The position numbers and the translations under genes are program-made. DNA of 16,235 nucleotides, taken from positions 1 to 16,235 of the forward strand of contig CAIZHO010000131.1 in NCBI GenBank assembly GCA_903932805.1, given 5' to 3'. Position 1 is the first letter of the stretch. Each line of letters opens with the position of its first letter. Source of the DNA: an uncultured Roseiflexaceae bacterium. Lineage in GTDB: Bacteria; Chloroflexota; Chloroflexia; Chloroflexales; Roseiflexaceae. Positions 15,885 through 16,235 of the stretch are shown one piece after another. The notes beneath the pieces are model-generated. The model did no database searches. It was not told the origin of the DNA and saw only the letters and a list, made by a program, of their open reading frames with translations.

Positions 15885-16235
<351 letters not shown>

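Overview
The window is a bacterial chromosome segment of moderately high GC, most likely from the phylum Chloroflexota. Three things suggest this: a lipoprotein linker rich in Val/Lys/Glu/Thr after the lipobox of the solute-binding protein, an adenosylcobalamin-dependent ribonucleotide reductase next to an F420-type luciferase-family oxidoreductase, and an unusually long RpoC. The taxonomic call is inference; no rRNA or tRNA is present.

Layout. From 6792 leftward to about 150 (minus strand) runs a complete oligopeptide/dipeptide-type ABC importer operon. It holds a lipoprotein binding protein (4858-6792), a hairpin just after that gene, permeases oppB-like (3511-4710) and oppC-like (2473-3498), ATPases oppD-like (1490-2476) and oppF-like (519-1493), and a small two-segment membrane protein of unknown function (150-515). 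The last three junctions inside the transporter are very tight, two of them ATGA overlaps. A 541-base divergent intergenic region (6793-7333) carries a promoter for the importer, a near-consensus promoter for the rightward gene, two NrdR-type boxes over the start of that transcript, and a cluster of inverted repeats that I cannot assign. Rightward comes a class II ribonucleotide reductase (7334-9619) with an ATP-cone and a strong terminator, then an LLM-class F420-type oxidoreductase (9905-10882) with its own terminator. Converging on it from the right is the end of the rpoBC operon: the 3' end of rpoB (from the window edge to 15882) and complete rpoC (10994-15850), closed by a minus-strand terminator.

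Most notable observation. The 644-residue binding protein of the importer appears to be a circular permutation of the family 5 solute-binding fold. After the signal peptide and lipobox it begins with the block that normally forms the second half of these proteins (starting at the DVRxRQAxAY motif, residues 72-81). It then continues through a short linker into the block that normally forms the N-terminus, and ends exactly at the strand that normally precedes the DVRxRQA motif. Secondary points of interest are a paired-Cys insertion in the OppB-like permease, a charged coiled-coil-like insertion plus a low-complexity acidic/lysine-rich tail in RpoC, and the pair of NrdR boxes.

How the parts work together. 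The importer genes form one functional unit (binding protein, two permeases, two ATPases). The reductase is a stand-alone transcription unit, probably under NrdR control of dNTP supply. The oxidoreductase appears to be monocistronic. rpoBC is core transcription machinery.
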